This document shows positions 41,125 to 48,432 of a stretch of DNA of 52,613 nucleotides, piece after piece (positions within the stretch are counted from its first letter, which is position 1; the number at the start of each line of letters is the position of its first letter). The translations under genes were made by a program, and so were the position numbers. A model generated the notes under the pieces. It worked only from the letters and a program-made list of their open reading frames with translations, was not told where the DNA came from and did not search any database. The DNA is from an uncultured Actinomycetes bacterium. Lineage in GTDB: Bacteria; Actinomycetota; Actinomycetes; UBA12327. The stretch lies in NCBI GenBank assembly GCA_903920865.1, contig CAIXNN010000073.1, positions 1 to 52,613 of the forward strand. Reading direction: 5' to 3'.

Positions 41125-43337
41125 CGCGCGCGCTGGTTTATGGAGATGTCAACTTAAACATCATTGATGGCTCGGCGATCTGGGCCCAATCAATGGTCGA
41201 AGCCCTTTCGCGAGCAGGCGTTGAGGTGACTCTGGTTTTGAAGGCGAAGATTAAGACGGGTCGCTTAGTCGATCCCATCGCTGCCATGGATGGGGTGCGA
41301 GTCATTCGCCCCTTTGAAGATGGTTTAGTCCGTGGTGGCGATTCAATGAATGCATCGCAGGCCGTCAAACTTATGAAAACGCTGGATGATCAAACGCCGT
41401 TTGATCTTGTGGTGATGCGGGGACTGCGTGCCGTAGATGCCGCCGTAGGGTCAGGACACTTTGATGGGCGACTTTGGACCTACCTGACCGATATTCCGCA
41501 AACGGTCACTGCTTTCGATCAAGCAGCCATTGAGCGGTTGGAACGCATCAGTGCGGCGAGTCGCTTCATGTTGTGCCAAACCGAAGAACTGCGATGCTTC
41601 TTAGAAAGTGCAGTTGATGCAGCCTGTGGTCGCAGTGTTATCTGGACTCCCTTAGTGCCTGAACTTGATTTCGCCTTGCCAGATCGTCCGAAGTTGGAAA
41701 ATCGAGCAGTCCGTTTGGTGTACACCGGCAAATTCGCGCCGCTGTGGAATACCTTGGAGATGACCTCATTGCCACAACGCTTAGCCGAGCGCTCGGTTGA
41801 GGCAGAGCTAAACATGGTCGGGGACAAGGTCCATGAAGTTCCAGCTGATCCGAGCTATTCATCACGCATGAAGTCAGCCCTTGAGTCCACTGAAGGTGTC
41901 ATCTGGCACGGCGGGATGCCACGTCAAGAGGCGATGAAGAAATCGGCGCAGATGGACCTGGGATTGTCCTGGCGTGATCCGGAAATGGATGCATCTCTTG
42001 AACTCTCGACCAAGGTTCTCGAATTTGGCGCCTTGGATGTTCCAGTGATCATGAATCGCACCCAAATGCATGAGGACCTGTATGGCATTGACTACCCACT
42101 GTTTGTACAAGGCGAAGATGATGTGGTCGATGCCATCGTGGGAGTAGTTCAAGATCCGCAGCTGTACGCACTTGCCCTTCAACGATGCCGGCAGGTGTCG
42201 GCGAAATTTTCAATGGCCGTTGCCGTGGAGCGAATGAAGCAATATCTCAATCGCGCACTGCCCCAGGGCAAAGATGTCGCCCCCGCCTTGGCCAATCGCA
42301 GTGAAAAGCTCAAGGTCGTCGTGGCCAGCCACGACTTGAAGTTCTTCTCCCGCATGTTGGATTACTTCCAAGCATTGCCTGAAATGGAAGTGCGCACTGA
42401 TCAGTGGTCGGCCCTATCGGTCCACGATCCTGCTCAATCGCAGGAAATGTTGGATTGGGCCGATGTGATCGTGGCTGAATGGTGTGGCCCGGTCGCGGTT
42501 TGGTATTCCCAGCGCAAGAAGCCTCATCAGCGACTGATTGTTCGCCTTCACCGCTTCGAGCTCGATGGCCCTTGGATCAAGGATGTTGACATCAACAACG
42601 TTGACCAATTGGTGTGCGTAAGTCCGTTCTATGCACAGCTCACCGCTGAAAAAAGTGGTTGGCCGAAGGAAAAGATTGTGGTTGTCCCGAACTGGGTGGA
42701 CTACGAGCAACTAGATCGACCGAAGTTGGCCGGGGCGCAGTTCCATCTAGGAATGATTGGTATCGCTCCGATGCGCAAACGCATGGACGTTGCACTCGAT
42801 GTGCTGGAAATTGTTCGCCGTCATGATGATCGTTTCATGTTGTTCGTTAAGACCAAGATGCCATGGGATTACTGGTGGATTTGGCGTCATGCAGAAGAGC
42901 AAAAGCATTACAACGAGATCTTCCAAAGGATCCAAACCAACCCATACCTACAAAATGCTGTGGTCTTTGATGACTTTGGTGGCGACGTGGCTGCCTGGCT
43001 GCGTCGGATCGGCTGGGTGTTGTCAACCTCGGACGATGAAAGCTTCCATCTAGCCCCGGCTGAGGGGATGGCCTCGCGCGCGGTACCTGCTCTGGTTCCT
43101 TGGCCCGGGTCGGACACGATTTATCACCCCCGTTGGATCGATGCAGATATTGAGGCCATGGCCGATCGGATTTTGACCACGGTGCGAGAAGGCCACTGGC
43201 TCGAAGAAGGGCAGAAAGCGCAGGATCACCTGTTGGCTTCGTTCCCTCTTGATGCTGTGTGTGGGACATGGACGTCGTTGTTACTGGAAAATATTTCGCC
43301 AGACACGGCTAACGGGACCCTAGCTCCGGCTCATTAA
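41121..43337 (+). CDS. Tandem GT-B glycosyltransferase (two GT4-like units)
   Basis: A 738-residue protein with two GT-B-like halves. The first, up to about residue 390, has RALVYGDVNLNIIDGSAIW, RLVYTGKFAPLWNTLEM and a donor region LELSTKVLEFGALDVPVIMNR with the expected Glu. The second, from about 395, begins afresh with KLKVVVASHDLKFFSRMLDY and contains IVRLHRFELDGPW, VVPNWVDYEQLD, HLGMIGIAPMRKRMDVAL and HLAPAEGMASRAVPALVPW. Each half looks complete enough to be active, so it may add two sugars in turn. ATG 41121 overlaps the upstream stop (ATGA). Its own stop interlocks with the convergent gene at 43334-43337. Confidence 0.83.
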   Translation: MTRALVYGDVNLNIIDGSAIWAQSMVEALSRAGVEVTLVLKAKIKTGRLVDPIAAMDGVRVIRPFEDGLVRGGDSMNASQAVKLMKTLDDQTPFDLVVMRGLRAVDAAVGSGHFDGRLWTYLTDIPQTVTAFDQAAIERLERISAASRFMLCQTEELRCFLESAVDAACGRSVIWTPLVPELDFALPDRPKLENRAVRLVYTGKFAPLWNTLEMTSLPQRLAERSVEAELNMVGDKVHEVPADPSYSSRMKSALESTEGVIWHGGMPRQEAMKKSAQMDLGLSWRDPEMDASLELSTKVLEFGALDVPVIMNRTQMHEDLYGIDYPLFVQGEDDVVDAIVGVVQDPQLYALALQRCRQVSAKFSMAVAVERMKQYLNRALPQGKDVAPALANRSEKLKVVVASHDLKFFSRMLDYFQALPEMEVRTDQWSALSVHDPAQSQEMLDWADVIVAEWCGPVAVWYSQRKKPHQRLIVRLHRFELDGPWIKDVDINNVDQLVCVSPFYAQLTAEKSGWPKEKIVVVPNWVDYEQLDRPKLAGAQFHLGMIGIAPMRKRMDVALDVLEIVRRHDDRFMLFVKTKMPWDYWWIWRHAEEQKHYNEIFQRIQTNPYLQNAVVFDDFGGDVAAWLRRIGWVLSTSDDESFHLAPAEGMASRAVPALVPWPGSDTIYHPRWIDADIEAMADRILTTVREGHWLEEGQKAQDHLLASFPLDAVCGTWTSLLLENISPDTANGTLAPAH

Positions 43338-44500
43338 GCCAAGCGGAGACGAAGCTCGCTGAAGAAGTGAGCACTGAGTGTGTTGGCATTGAATGCTTCG
43401 GCTCGCGCCCGAGCTGCAGCTCTGGCGGCCGGGTTGAGCAGGCGATCTGACGTTCGCATGGCGCGAAGCAGATCATCGCTATGTCCGGGATCAAAGGTGA
43501 CCGCAAAGTCTTCGGTAATGACTTCACGGGTGCTGCTCAGGGCTGGCACGATTGCCGGCAGACCAAAACTCATCGCTAACAACAGCACGCCAGAGTTTAA
43601 TGAGCGTCGATAGGGCAAAACAGCAATGTCAGCGGCATTTAAGTAGCGCTGCAGATCCACGTCGGAAACTCTCTCCGCGCGCAAATGCACGTATGGGTTC
43701 ATCTCGCATTGCACAAGCAGCTCATCGACCGAACCGTCAGCATCTGGCTTGCCTGCTACTACCAAAACCCGCTTACCAGGGTCTTCGGCTGACAAGACGT
43801 CAAAGGCTTGGAGTAGTTCGTCAAGTCCCTTGTAGGGCTTGATGGCACCAAGGAGTGTGTACACAATCTGATCTTCTTCAACTCCGATGTCAAAGCGCGC
43901 CTGTTGGCGAGAGACAAGATTTGGATAAGCATCGATGTAATTCGGGTGCGCGACATGAACAATTTTGCTCGCTGGGATTTCGAATTGGTCTGCAACAGCC
44001 TCACTGGTCGATCGAGTTAAGACGTGCACCACGATGGAGCGTTCAACAATCTCCTGTTGAAGGCGCGCCTCTAGTTCGGGAAACCGGCAGTCATGGGGCA
44101 AAACATTGTGGATGGTCCACACAATCTTTCCACCGGCTGCCACGAACTGGTCCAGTACATGAATGAATTGGGCCAGAGCAGCCCTTGCCTCAAGCTCGTT
44201 CTCAATTCCGCGTAGCACCTCCAGCGTCCAGTGAAGGTGCAAGATCGGGGTTGCTTGACCATCACATGCTGCGCGGAAAGTTTCAAAGTCTGCCGGGCTA
44301 CTGAGCGCCACGGGAGCAAACCCACTTTCCCATGCATCGGCGTACAGCAATGACTGATAGGGGTTTGATCGCGCGGCTGGCCAGTAGCCGAGTACTGTCG
44401 GGTTGTCAGCTTTACTTTGTTCAAGACTGCGCAATGCAGCTAACGTCTCAACGAGTACCCGACCGTCGTAGGGGGTGGCCCCTCTAATAGATCCGTACAT
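43334..44500 (-). CDS. GT4-type glycosyltransferase
   Basis: A 388-residue GT-B protein. The acceptor half contains HLHWTLEVLRGIENE and KIVWTIHNVLPHDCRFPELE, a block common in transferases of the GumK/mannosyltransferase sort. The donor half has YTLLGAIKPYKGLDELLQAF, LVVAGKPDADG, and NSGVLLLAMSFGLPAIVPALSSTREVI. The residue equivalent to the family Glu is less obvious here. The ATG at 44500 overlaps the preceding gene's stop by one base (TGATG), so it is coupled to the coiled-coil/TPR gene. The sugar substrate is unknown. Confidence 0.87.
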   Translation of the reverse strand: MYGSIRGATPYDGRVLVETLAALRSLEQSKADNPTVLGYWPAARSNPYQSLLYADAWESGFAPVALSSPADFETFRAACDGQATPILHLHWTLEVLRGIENELEARAALAQFIHVLDQFVAAGGKIVWTIHNVLPHDCRFPELEARLQQEIVERSIVVHVLTRSTSEAVADQFEIPASKIVHVAHPNYIDAYPNLVSRQQARFDIGVEEDQIVYTLLGAIKPYKGLDELLQAFDVLSAEDPGKRVLVVAGKPDADGSVDELLVQCEMNPYVHLRAERVSDVDLQRYLNAADIAVLPYRRSLNSGVLLLAMSFGLPAIVPALSSTREVITEDFAVTFDPGHSDDLLRAMRTSDRLLNPAARAAARARAEAFNANTLSAHFFSELRLRLA

Positions 44501-45516
44501 CAGTTGGCGCGCCCGTTAATTGCAGATTCAACGAGTTGAATGCACTCTTGAGCAGATTCCTGATCTGCTTCAAGTCCCCAGTTAGCCGAGTTCAAGTGCT
44601 GCACATTGCTGGTGGCGATGAGTCGGTCAACATCTGTAACTGGGGCCTGCTTTGTGGTTTGAATCTTTAGCACCACATGGTTGACCTGGGTTGAAGCAGC
44701 AAGTGCGCGGCCCAGACTTGCGGCTTCACAGGATGACTGCGTGATCACACTGACGATCACATTGGGGTTGAGCTCAGCGATTTTGCGGTTGATGCCGTTT
44801 GCTGAATCAGTTAAGACAAAGTCGCGAACCCCGCCGCCCGGATAATGGGGCGGCAACCCGTCCAGGACTTCAAAAACATCGCATTCCAAGCCCGCTATGA
44901 AGGCTTCTAGGAAGGGCGCAAGTTCTGTTGCGGATTCTGGTATGAGGACAACCGGATTTCCTTGCCGTGAGGAAATGTGGGCTGAACCAAGAACGGGAAG
45001 GAACTGGGGGTGCAGTGCTCGCAGCTGTCCGGCCAGGCGCGCGCGTCGAGCTCTAAACCGCGCTGATTGATCAAAGTGGGCCAGTTCAATGCAGTAACCC
45101 AACGCGTCCTTGAGGTGGCCCGACGATGCATTAAGGCCAATGAGAAGGTCAAGAACCTCCGGTTCGTCCGGACTTTGTTGATTGAGGTTTTGTGCTTCAA
45201 GAAGGGCATCAACAAGATTGCCTTCATCGCGCAATTGGCGAATCTTTCGTAGCCAGGGAGCAAGCAGGTTATTGGGCAGTTCGGGTTTGCTTGGTTTCTT
45301 TGCGGGGCGGACCAACTCCGTGGATGCTTTAACCAGGCCAACAAGGGCCTTCTTTTTTCCACCACGACGAAGTGTTTCGCCAAATCTGGTGGCCCGACGA
45401 CTGTGGAGAAGCTGTAATTCATAGCGGGTTCGCTCAAGGTCGACGCGCAGCTCTTCGGCTTCGGTTTCGAGCCGAGCCGCCTGCGTCGCGGTGGGGGTGC
45501 CTTTACTTGTAGCCAC
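44500..45516 (-). CDS. Coiled-coil/TPR-like protein of the polysaccharide locus
   Basis: A 338-residue protein I cannot assign to a named family. Residues 12-40 form a coiled coil, 44-70 a basic stretch (RFGETLRRGGKKKALVGL) like that in the 773-residue protein, 88-165 helices resembling TPR repeats, and 186-335 an alpha/beta domain that could be half of a GT-B fold or a pyruvyl/sulfotransferase-like Rossmann domain, without a catalytic signature I can name. It may be a scaffold for the GT4 coupled to it downstream. GTG 45516 is six bases after TACGGT with no Shine-Dalgarno. Confidence 0.78.
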   Translation of the reverse strand: MATSKGTPTATQAARLETEAEELRVDLERTRYELQLLHSRRATRFGETLRRGGKKKALVGLVKASTELVRPAKKPSKPELPNNLLAPWLRKIRQLRDEGNLVDALLEAQNLNQQSPDEPEVLDLLIGLNASSGHLKDALGYCIELAHFDQSARFRARRARLAGQLRALHPQFLPVLGSAHISSRQGNPVVLIPESATELAPFLEAFIAGLECDVFEVLDGLPPHYPGGGVRDFVLTDSANGINRKIAELNPNVIVSVITQSSCEAASLGRALAASTQVNHVVLKIQTTKQAPVTDVDRLIATSNVQHLNSANWGLEADQESAQECIQLVESAINGRAN

Positions 45517-45522
45517 CGGTTC

Positions 45523-45528
45523 ACCGTA
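45523..45528 (-). promoter_or_regulatory. Putative -10 box for the coiled-coil/TPR gene
   Basis: TACGGT on the minus strand is exactly six bases before the GTG at 45516, again suggesting a leaderless message. Confidence 0.45.
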
Positions 45529-45611
45529 TCGGCACCGCCGCCTGACAGCGGCTCACCACGACCTTAAGCAGGCACCTGAGGATGCCGATACCTGATCTAG
45601 AGGTGCCGTGA

Positions 45612-47483
45612 ATGAGCCGTAGTGAGCAACAGCCAAGGTCTGTCCGCCAACCGTGGATGGCCTTGATTTCGGCTGGACTCCTTACCTTGGTGATGGTGGC
45701 GCTGGCAGGCATTAGCGCTAGCCCAGCCCAAGCTGGAACCAGTTCCTTTGCCTGCTTGGGTGCCAACGGGGTGGGTTACACCCAAGGAAATACCCCGACC
45801 AATGTGATGGCGGGCAAGCTTTCAATTCCCGGTTTTGGCGTGACAACTATCGGCACCGGCGATATCAATTTTGTTGGACTCAATGCTGGCAAAGATCCCA
45901 CGTGGCAGTTGTGGTTTAACTCCCTTAAATGGCTAGAGCCGATGGTGGCCTCCTATGCAACGGGACAATCTGGCGGTGGTACCCATCTGAATCGGGCCAT
46001 GGCGATTGCCCAGGATTGGGTCACCACCTATCCGGAGTCAACGCCAGGTGCACAACCGGCGTGGAACGATCAGGCAACCTCACTTCGTGCACAAACGTTA
46101 GCGTGTATGGCGAAGTATCGAAGTGATGCATGGTTGCTCAGCGCCCTCGATGCGCACGGGCGCCATTTGGCAGATGCGCGGAATTATTCCGGCGACTGGA
46201 ACCATGGACTTGAGCAAAATATTGGGTTGTTAGCTGTTGCCTGCATTCGCGATAACTCACCTTGGCAATCCACCGCCCAGACTCGAGCGCACAACGCGTT
46301 GATTACCACCATTGATTCGCAGGGTGCATTCAACGAGCAAGCCCCCGGTTATGGTCCGTGGACGATCACGCGCTGGTGGACCATTGACGATGTCCTGACC
46401 ACTTGTGGGCTGCCTGCATTAACTGATTTGGCCCCGCGGCTTCAAAAGCTGGCAAGTTTTCTGGCCCAGGCCACTGCACCAGATGGCACGTTGACACAAA
46501 TCGGTGATACCTATGCCGAGCCAGTTCGAGCCGATGTTGCTGCTCAGTATCAGGATGTTCGCTATGCCGTCTCACAATCCACTGCCGGTGTGGCACCAAC
46601 CGATTCTGTTTCGATTTACAACGCAGGTTTTGTGTTTTCGCGGTCCGGATGGGGAACGCTGCGTCCATTTGCCAGCGAAAACTATTTCACTATGCGCTTT
46701 GGTCCGCGCCGTTATGCACATGGGCATTTTGATCACCTTTCGGTGACATGGTTTGCCCGCGGCCGCAAACTGCTTGTCGATGCAGGTCACTTTGGTTATA
46801 CAGCTTCGGCATACCGGACCTGGATTATCTCTGCTGCAGCACATAACACTTTGACAGTGCCCAGTGTGCCGCTTCGCACCTATGGGACCTCAAAACTTAC
46901 TCGCTCAAGTAATAATGCAACTGGACAGTTTTATGAAGTCAGTGATGATGCAGGCTCTGTTGGCGGTGCATATCAGGGGCTTGTTCGTACCCGTGGGGTA
47001 TTTGTATTACCCGATGCAAAGGCCATGGTGGTCCTGGATCGCACCAACTCTTCAAAGTTGCGATGGATGTACGCCGCTAAGGCAAAAGTGAAGACCAAGT
47101 GGTGGCACCTAGATCCAAGCTTTGCCTTAACGTCGGCTTCGGATTCGAAAGTCACGGCAGTATCAGGGTCAACCCAATTGAACGTTCTTCAAGTTCCATT
47201 GCCAGGCGAGCACCTGGCTAGGGGCTCGCAAAAGGTTGTCCGTGGTGCGAAAAGCCCTTACCAAGGGTGGGTCTCAACTGCTCAAAACCGAAAGGTCACC
47301 GCACTGGCTGTGGGTCAAACCACGACTGGTTCACGGAGTTTGTCGGTACTTGTGCCCGGCGCAGTGGGTCAGAGGGTTTGGGCCCAGGTCAAGCCCGTGG
47401 GTGGACATTTACGAGTAGATATCTACGTGGGTTCGACCAAATATTGTGTTTACATTTCTGCTGGTGGCGCCCTGTACCGGTAA
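45612..47483 (+). CDS. Secreted heparinase II/III-like protein 1
   Basis: A 623-residue exported protein. A signal peptide (about residues 10-41) ends at SPAQA. An alpha/alpha-barrel region follows, with SLKWLEP, WNHGLEQNIGLL and FNEQAPGYGPW (His and Tyr expected in the polysaccharide-lyase site). Then the beta-sandwich has HGHFDHLSVTWFARGRKLL and DAGHFGY, the metal- or substrate-binding His block of the heparinase II/III family. Members cleave uronic-acid polysaccharides by beta-elimination. ATG 45612 has AGAGGT about seven bases upstream. It is paralogous to the protein at 48433-50217: both also share a C-terminal YQGWV segment and end in a short beta-rich tail. The substrate is not known. 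Confidence 0.85.
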   Translation: MSRSEQQPRSVRQPWMALISAGLLTLVMVALAGISASPAQAGTSSFACLGANGVGYTQGNTPTNVMAGKLSIPGFGVTTIGTGDINFVGLNAGKDPTWQLWFNSLKWLEPMVASYATGQSGGGTHLNRAMAIAQDWVTTYPESTPGAQPAWNDQATSLRAQTLACMAKYRSDAWLLSALDAHGRHLADARNYSGDWNHGLEQNIGLLAVACIRDNSPWQSTAQTRAHNALITTIDSQGAFNEQAPGYGPWTITRWWTIDDVLTTCGLPALTDLAPRLQKLASFLAQATAPDGTLTQIGDTYAEPVRADVAAQYQDVRYAVSQSTAGVAPTDSVSIYNAGFVFSRSGWGTLRPFASENYFTMRFGPRRYAHGHFDHLSVTWFARGRKLLVDAGHFGYTASAYRTWIISAAAHNTLTVPSVPLRTYGTSKLTRSSNNATGQFYEVSDDAGSVGGAYQGLVRTRGVFVLPDAKAMVVLDRTNSSKLRWMYAAKAKVKTKWWHLDPSFALTSASDSKVTAVSGSTQLNVLQVPLPGEHLARGSQKVVRGAKSPYQGWVSTAQNRKVTALAVGQTTTGSRSLSVLVPGAVGQRVWAQVKPVGGHLRVDIYVGSTKYCVYISAGGALYR

Positions 47484-47582
47484 GGCATGTTCGCGCGATT
47501 GGGATCGCATCCTCTGGGCACCGACCGCGGGAGGATCAGTTTTGATTGCGCGTGGGATCTGCGGCCTTTCATCTTTTTCCAA

Positions 47583-47588
47583 TAGTGT
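47583..47588 (+). promoter_or_regulatory. Possible -10 box for the methyltransferase gene
   Basis: TAGTGT lies 26 bases before the GTG at 47615; transcription from it would give a leader of about 20 bases including AAAGGAGA. No convincing -35 is seen. The 131-bp gap before the gene contains nothing else I can name beyond a weak ATCCTC/GAGGAT inverted repeat. Confidence 0.35.
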
Positions 47589-47614
47589 GAAAGCACTTGG
47601 TCAAAGGAGAATTT

Positions 47615-48322
47615 GTGGCATCGCAGTGGGACTTGATTCAAGAGGTAATTCCAGCTGACCACGCGCGACAGGTTCAGTCCACGTACTACGTGGAAGAAGC
47701 GATGACCTCTGATAATCCCCCTGAGCTAGTGGTGGACCTTGGATGCGGTTTAGGTAAGACCGCCACACTTTTTCGACGCTTTGATCCAAAGGTTCGCTGG
47801 CTAGGAATTGACATCTCTGATTCACCTGAATCCCTGGCTCGGGAAAAAGTCACCGATGTGGTTCTGTATGACGGCGAGCATTTGCCACTGGCTAGCGATT
47901 CGATTCCCTTGATGTATTGCCATCAGGTGTTGGAGCATGTTCGTCGCCCGTGGATCACCATGGCTGAAGTGGCCCGCGCCCTGAAGCCCGGCGGTTTATT
48001 TATCGGAAGCACCTCACAATTTGAGCCCTACCACTCGTACAGCGTGTGGGGATACACCATGTTCGGCTTTAAGAATTTGATGGAAGATTGTGGTCTTGTG
48101 GTTGAGGAGTTACGGCCAGGAATTGATGGTGTCACCTTAATCAATCGAACCTATAACGGTCGCCGTCCGGAAGACAGTAAGTGGTTCGGACAAGAGTCCC
48201 CGCTGAATCAACAAATTGATGATTGGGGAAAATCAACGGGTCGGGGACCAAAATTGGTCAACAATCGCAAACTGGAATTCTGTGGTCAGTTTGCATTTCG
48301 AGTGAGTAAACCACTGAAGTAG
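47615..48322 (+). CDS. SAM-dependent methyltransferase (type 11)
   Basis: A 235-residue class I methyltransferase. VVDLGCGLGKTATLF (about 39-53) is the SAM-binding glycine loop, LGIDIS supplies the ribose-binding acid, DGEHLPLASDSI and YCHQVLEHVRRPW are the later family motifs, and LKPGGLFIGSTS completes the core. The acceptor cannot be told; sugar O-methylation or polymer capping would fit its place between two secreted lyase-like genes. GTG 47615 is chosen because AAAGGAGA lies four bases upstream; an in-frame GTG at 47597 would place the Shine-Dalgarno inside the gene. Confidence 0.88.
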   Translation: MASQWDLIQEVIPADHARQVQSTYYVEEAMTSDNPPELVVDLGCGLGKTATLFRRFDPKVRWLGIDISDSPESLAREKVTDVVLYDGEHLPLASDSIPLMYCHQVLEHVRRPWITMAEVARALKPGGLFIGSTSQFEPYHSYSVWGYTMFGFKNLMEDCGLVVEELRPGIDGVTLINRTYNGRRPEDSKWFGQESPLNQQIDDWGKSTGRGPKLVNNRKLEFCGQFAFRVSKPLK

Positions 48323-48420
48323 TTTGCCCGATGAGCTCAGATCGCCAATATCGGTTAAATCCGTTAAGTCTGTGAATTAGGTATGACCGATGACCCTTAC
48401 TTTCGGTGGACTGGCTTGGC

Positions 48421-48426
48421 TAATGT
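48421..48426 (+). promoter_or_regulatory. Putative -10 box for heparinase-like gene 2
   Basis: TAATGT is six bases before the ATG at 48433, in a 110-bp intergenic region with no Shine-Dalgarno. This is one of the clearest leaderless layouts in the window. Confidence 0.52.
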
Positions 48427-48432
48427 GAAAAA

